7,801 nt of DNA. Origin: Ruminococcus sp. UBA3286. Its GTDB lineage: Bacteria > Bacillota > Clostridia > Oscillospirales > Ruminococcaceae. Below are positions 5,400 to 7,801 of the stretch, piece after piece. How positions within the stretch are numbered: position 1 is the first letter of the stretch; the number at the start of each line of letters is the position of its first letter. The position numbers were made by a program, and so were the translations under genes. Under the pieces are notes generated by a model. It was not told the DNA's origin. It saw only the letters and a list, made by a program, of their open reading frames with translations, and searched no databases. The DNA lies in NCBI GenBank assembly GCA_002362135.1, contig DETO01000107.1:1-7801 (forward strand), in the 5' to 3' direction.

Positions 5400-7682
5400 A
5401 TGACAGAGATTAAAAATAAAGGTGCATTCATAAAAACGCTGGCTGACCCCGTGCTTATTTACGTTGTTATTCTCGTGATGTCCATAATGTATCATTACCG
5501 CGATACCCTTACCGCAGCCTATGGAATAGCGGCTTATGCGCTGGGCTGGCTGATATTCCGTCTGTTCGATTTCATGAAAAAGCACAACGTCATAGGTGGC
5601 GCGGTCTATATCGCCATGCTGTTCGTTTCAATACGTCTGGCAGGCGCGGTTATCGAGCGCGGTCAGCAGGATTACCCTATCACATTCCTGCTCTGGTTCA
5701 TGACTCCGCAGGATTCGCTGCTGTACAATAAATGGTACACCCTCGCGATGTTTGTATTCTTTTTCGTGTTCATGGCGTCGGTATTCTACTATTTCACCCG
5801 ATGCCGATACAGGGTTTTCATGACGTTTCTGATAATGATGATACCCTTCGTTATCTACGGCAAGGAATACGAGGAAATGCCCGTATACTTCATTCTTGCG
5901 CTGTCCGTCGGATATGTGCTTCTTATGATAATGTTCAGGCAGCTGAATGAAAACAAAGATACGGTTATCATCGATAAGCGCGAAACATGGCGGTCGGTGG
6001 GAATTTTTACGGCGATGTTCGCGCTGGCGGCGGCATTTATCCCGAAGCCTGCTGTCGAAGCCGACAGAAGCGTTCTTGAAACGCTTATCAACGCCGACGC
6101 TCTGACGGACAGGCTGAACGAAATGCTTAACGTATTCCGCGATACGGCTACAGGCGAGCAGTTCCGCTCTACCGATCAGGATACTATCCATTATTACGGC
6201 TCGGCTGAAGAACCGCTGCGGCTGAAAACTTCTACGTTTTCAACATACAGCTATGAAACCGACAGCTGGAGCATAAGCGATCTTGACAGCTATTATTCAA
6301 AGCATGAGGATTTGCCGATAAATATATATGTCAACGGCGAGATAGCCGACGCGGTATTTTTCGCGGCTGACGAAGATGAAGATTTCGCCGAAAAATACGG
6401 CTTATCGGAATATGCAGGCGTTACCCTCGAATATCCGCAGCCGAAAGAAGTTTCGCTGTTTTCGGTGTATCAGGGCGGAAATTCCGCTCCCGTTCCGCAG
6501 GGCGCGTATACGCTTACGGAAACGTCGTATAACGGAGTTATCGGATTGACGCGCGCAGGCGCGATTCTGACCGACGAGGGATATTTCAACACGAACGACA
6601 GATTTAAATTCACATATATCCCCGACAGAGTGTTTGATAATGCCAATAATAAGGCGTTGATAGATATGCTGGGAAGTCGGGACGATTATTTCGAAATGCT
6701 CCGCGACGCTTTTGAAGTTGTCAAAGAGGCGAGAGATAATTATTTCATCACCACGGAGCAGTATGCGCAGGCTGACAGATTTTTCAGAACTCTTATGTCA
6801 AGCTGCAATTATTATGAGGATTACACGTCTATACTGCTTGATTACGGCGATAACGAGAGGATTCGCGAACTTGCCGCGGAAATCACCGACGGGCTGACTT
6901 CCGACTATGATAAGGCGAAGGCTCTTGAATGGTATTTCATCAATAACGGCTATGTCTACGATCTCGATTACCGCAAGGAAAAGGGCGATAATGCGGAGGA
7001 TTTCCTCTTTGATTCAAAGACGGGCGTCTGCTATGAATATGCGACGGCAATGACTTTGCTTTCAAGGGCGGCAGGAATCCCTGCGCGCTATTGCGAGGGC
7101 TACAATATGCAGACGGAGCTTGAGCAATACCGCGACGAAAATGGCGTAGAAAAGCGATATACCATTACTTCCAAGGACGCTCACGGATTCCCCGAACTTT
7201 ACATAAAGGGCTTCGGCTGGGTAACTTTCGAGCCGACCATGTCCCTCGACGCTCAAAGCGACGGCGGCAGGCAGGCTTCAAGTATGCTTTCAAAAATGGG
7301 TCTGATAATATTGGCGATTTGCGGCGTTATGCTGATAATTGTCTTTGTATCGCCGTTTTTGATACATAGATCATTTATATTCATAAACAGGAGAAAAAGT
7401 CCCGAACAGGCTGCTGCGGCGGTTATTCGCCGAATCTGCCGTCTCTACGGAATTTCTGCATCAAGTACGGCGCGTGAAGCTGAAAAAGAAGTAATGCGGC
7501 GTTCGGGTGCGGATATCTCGGCGGCGGTACTGCTGTTTGAAAGGGCGGAATACGGAGGTGAAAAGCTTAGCGAAAATGACAGGGAAGAAGTAATAAAGTC
7601 GTATAATTCTGCGTATAAGGCTCTTGCGGAGGCAAAAAAAGCTGAATGCAAAATGAAACTGCGCAGGAAGAAAATAAAATGA
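5400..7682 (+). CDS. Membrane-anchored transglutaminase-like protein with DUF4129-like tail
   Basis: The 760-residue protein resembles TgpA of Pseudomonas and YebA of B. subtilis. About seven membrane segments fill the first part (near 17-33, 38-57, 66-85, 114-133, 139-155, 161-179 and 198-215). An extracytoplasmic region of about 415 residues follows, then a final membrane segment (632-655) and a cytosolic tail. The transglutaminase core shows TGVCYEYATAMTLLSRAAGI (541-560, Cys544), PARYCEGY (561-568), SKDAHGFPELYI (591-602, His595) and GWVTFEPT (606-613). Cys and His of the triad are intact, and Glu611 stands where Asp is usual. The tail (about 665-745) contains ERAEYGG, typical of DUF4129. 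The ATG at 5400 is preferred over a longer reading from 5289, because it follows the DUF58 stop by 4 nt and has AGGG (5387-5390) 9 nt before it. The extracellular reaction is probably protease- or crosslinking-like; the substrate is unknown. No clear terminator follows. Confidence 0.93.
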   Translation: MTEIKNKGAFIKTLADPVLIYVVILVMSIMYHYRDTLTAAYGIAAYALGWLIFRLFDFMKKHNVIGGAVYIAMLFVSIRLAGAVIERGQQDYPITFLLWFMTPQDSLLYNKWYTLAMFVFFFVFMASVFYYFTRCRYRVFMTFLIMMIPFVIYGKEYEEMPVYFILALSVGYVLLMIMFRQLNENKDTVIIDKRETWRSVGIFTAMFALAAAFIPKPAVEADRSVLETLINADALTDRLNEMLNVFRDTATGEQFRSTDQDTIHYYGSAEEPLRLKTSTFSTYSYETDSWSISDLDSYYSKHEDLPINIYVNGEIADAVFFAADEDEDFAEKYGLSEYAGVTLEYPQPKEVSLFSVYQGGNSAPVPQGAYTLTETSYNGVIGLTRAGAILTDEGYFNTNDRFKFTYIPDRVFDNANNKALIDMLGSRDDYFEMLRDAFEVVKEARDNYFITTEQYAQADRFFRTLMSSCNYYEDYTSILLDYGDNERIRELAAEITDGLTSDYDKAKALEWYFINNGYVYDLDYRKEKGDNAEDFLFDSKTGVCYEYATAMTLLSRAAGIPARYCEGYNMQTELEQYRDENGVEKRYTITSKDAHGFPELYIKGFGWVTFEPTMSLDAQSDGGRQASSMLSKMGLIILAICGVMLIIVFVSPFLIHRSFIFINRRKSPEQAAAAVIRRICRLYGISASSTAREAEKEVMRRSGADISAAVLLFERAEYGGEKLSENDREEVIKSYNSAYKALAEAKKAECKMKLRRKKIK

Positions 7683-7710
7683 AAATCAATTTTTACTTGT
7701 GCTGCATTAT

Positions 7711-7801
7711 GCAAGGGGACGCCGTCCCCCTGCACCCCCTGCCAAAGGGTGACTCCCTACAGTGTAGGGAGATGTCCGCAGGACAGAGGGTACGGCACGT
7801 T
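7711..7801. repeat. Multi-hairpin GC-rich intergenic repeat, runs off the window
   Basis: Four consecutive hairpins occupy 75 bases. GGGGAC (7715-7720) pairs with GTCCCC (7724-7729), with an outer GCA/TGC pairing (7711-7713, 7731-7733). CACCC (7733-7737) pairs with GGGTG (7747-7751). CTCCCTAC (7753-7760) pairs perfectly with GTAGGGAG (7764-7771). TGTCC (7773-7777) pairs with GGACA (7781-7785). Three of the loops are 3 nt. The composition contrasts sharply with the AT-rich sequence just before it. I have the impression of similar dispersed intergenic elements in Oscillospiraceae and Lachnospiraceae genomes, but only one copy is visible here and its right end is cut off. No transposase is present. 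Confidence 0.6.

Noticed and set aside
5628..6191. 187-codon open frame on the minus strand inside the transglutaminase gene
   Set aside because: It is antisense to membrane-segment codons, rich in His/Arg as expected of such shadows, and has no recognisable domain.
1..7801. CRISPR array, tRNA, rRNA or transposase
   Set aside because: No regularly spaced repeats, no cloverleaf and no transposase motif were found on either strand by reading.

Overview
The window looks like a chromosomal segment of a low-to-mid GC, spore-forming Clostridia relative, most likely in the Oscillospiraceae/Ruminococcaceae. This is inferred from three things: a PRC-barrel YlmC/YmxH-type protein (a family typical of endospore formers), strong AGGAGG ribosome binding sites with sigma-A promoters of Firmicutes type, and a GC-rich multi-hairpin intergenic repeat at the right edge of a kind I associate with that group. 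All supported genes lie on the + strand.

Left part (1-480): the tail of an off-window transcription unit ends at an intrinsic terminator (48-80). A short PRC-barrel gene follows (148-438), with a clear sigma-A promoter (89-117) that overlaps a sigma-E-like -10 sequence. Translation core (444-2405): an extended -10 promoter (445-473) drives rpsB and tsf (ribosomal protein S2 and elongation factor Ts). The leader is about 120 nt and highly foldable, with two mutually exclusive structures, which suggests autoregulation. The unit ends at a strong terminator (2359-2405). The pyrH-frr genes that often follow tsf are absent.

Middle (2406-3200): an unrecognised 235-residue protein with a membrane segment at each end starts 11 nt after the tsf terminator and has no convincing promoter of its own. 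It is followed by a long hairpin with 19 uninterrupted base pairs.

Right part (3214-7682): a second promoter, closely resembling the rpsB promoter, starts a tight three-gene operon. It encodes a MoxR-family AAA+ ATPase, a DUF58 membrane protein with a degenerate metal-binding site, and a large membrane-anchored transglutaminase-like protein with an intact Cys-His dyad and a DUF4129-like cytosolic tail. This is the arrangement of Bacillus subtilis yeaC-yeaD-yebA and of the Pseudomonas TgpA locus. By family knowledge, the ATPase probably acts as a chaperone on the DUF58 partner at the membrane, and the transglutaminase domain acts outside the cell; the substrate is unknown. The window ends inside a multi-hairpin repeat (7711-7801).

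Most of the window is ordinary housekeeping sequence. The least explained parts are the rpsB leader, the orphan membrane protein with its long 3' hairpin, and the terminal repeat.
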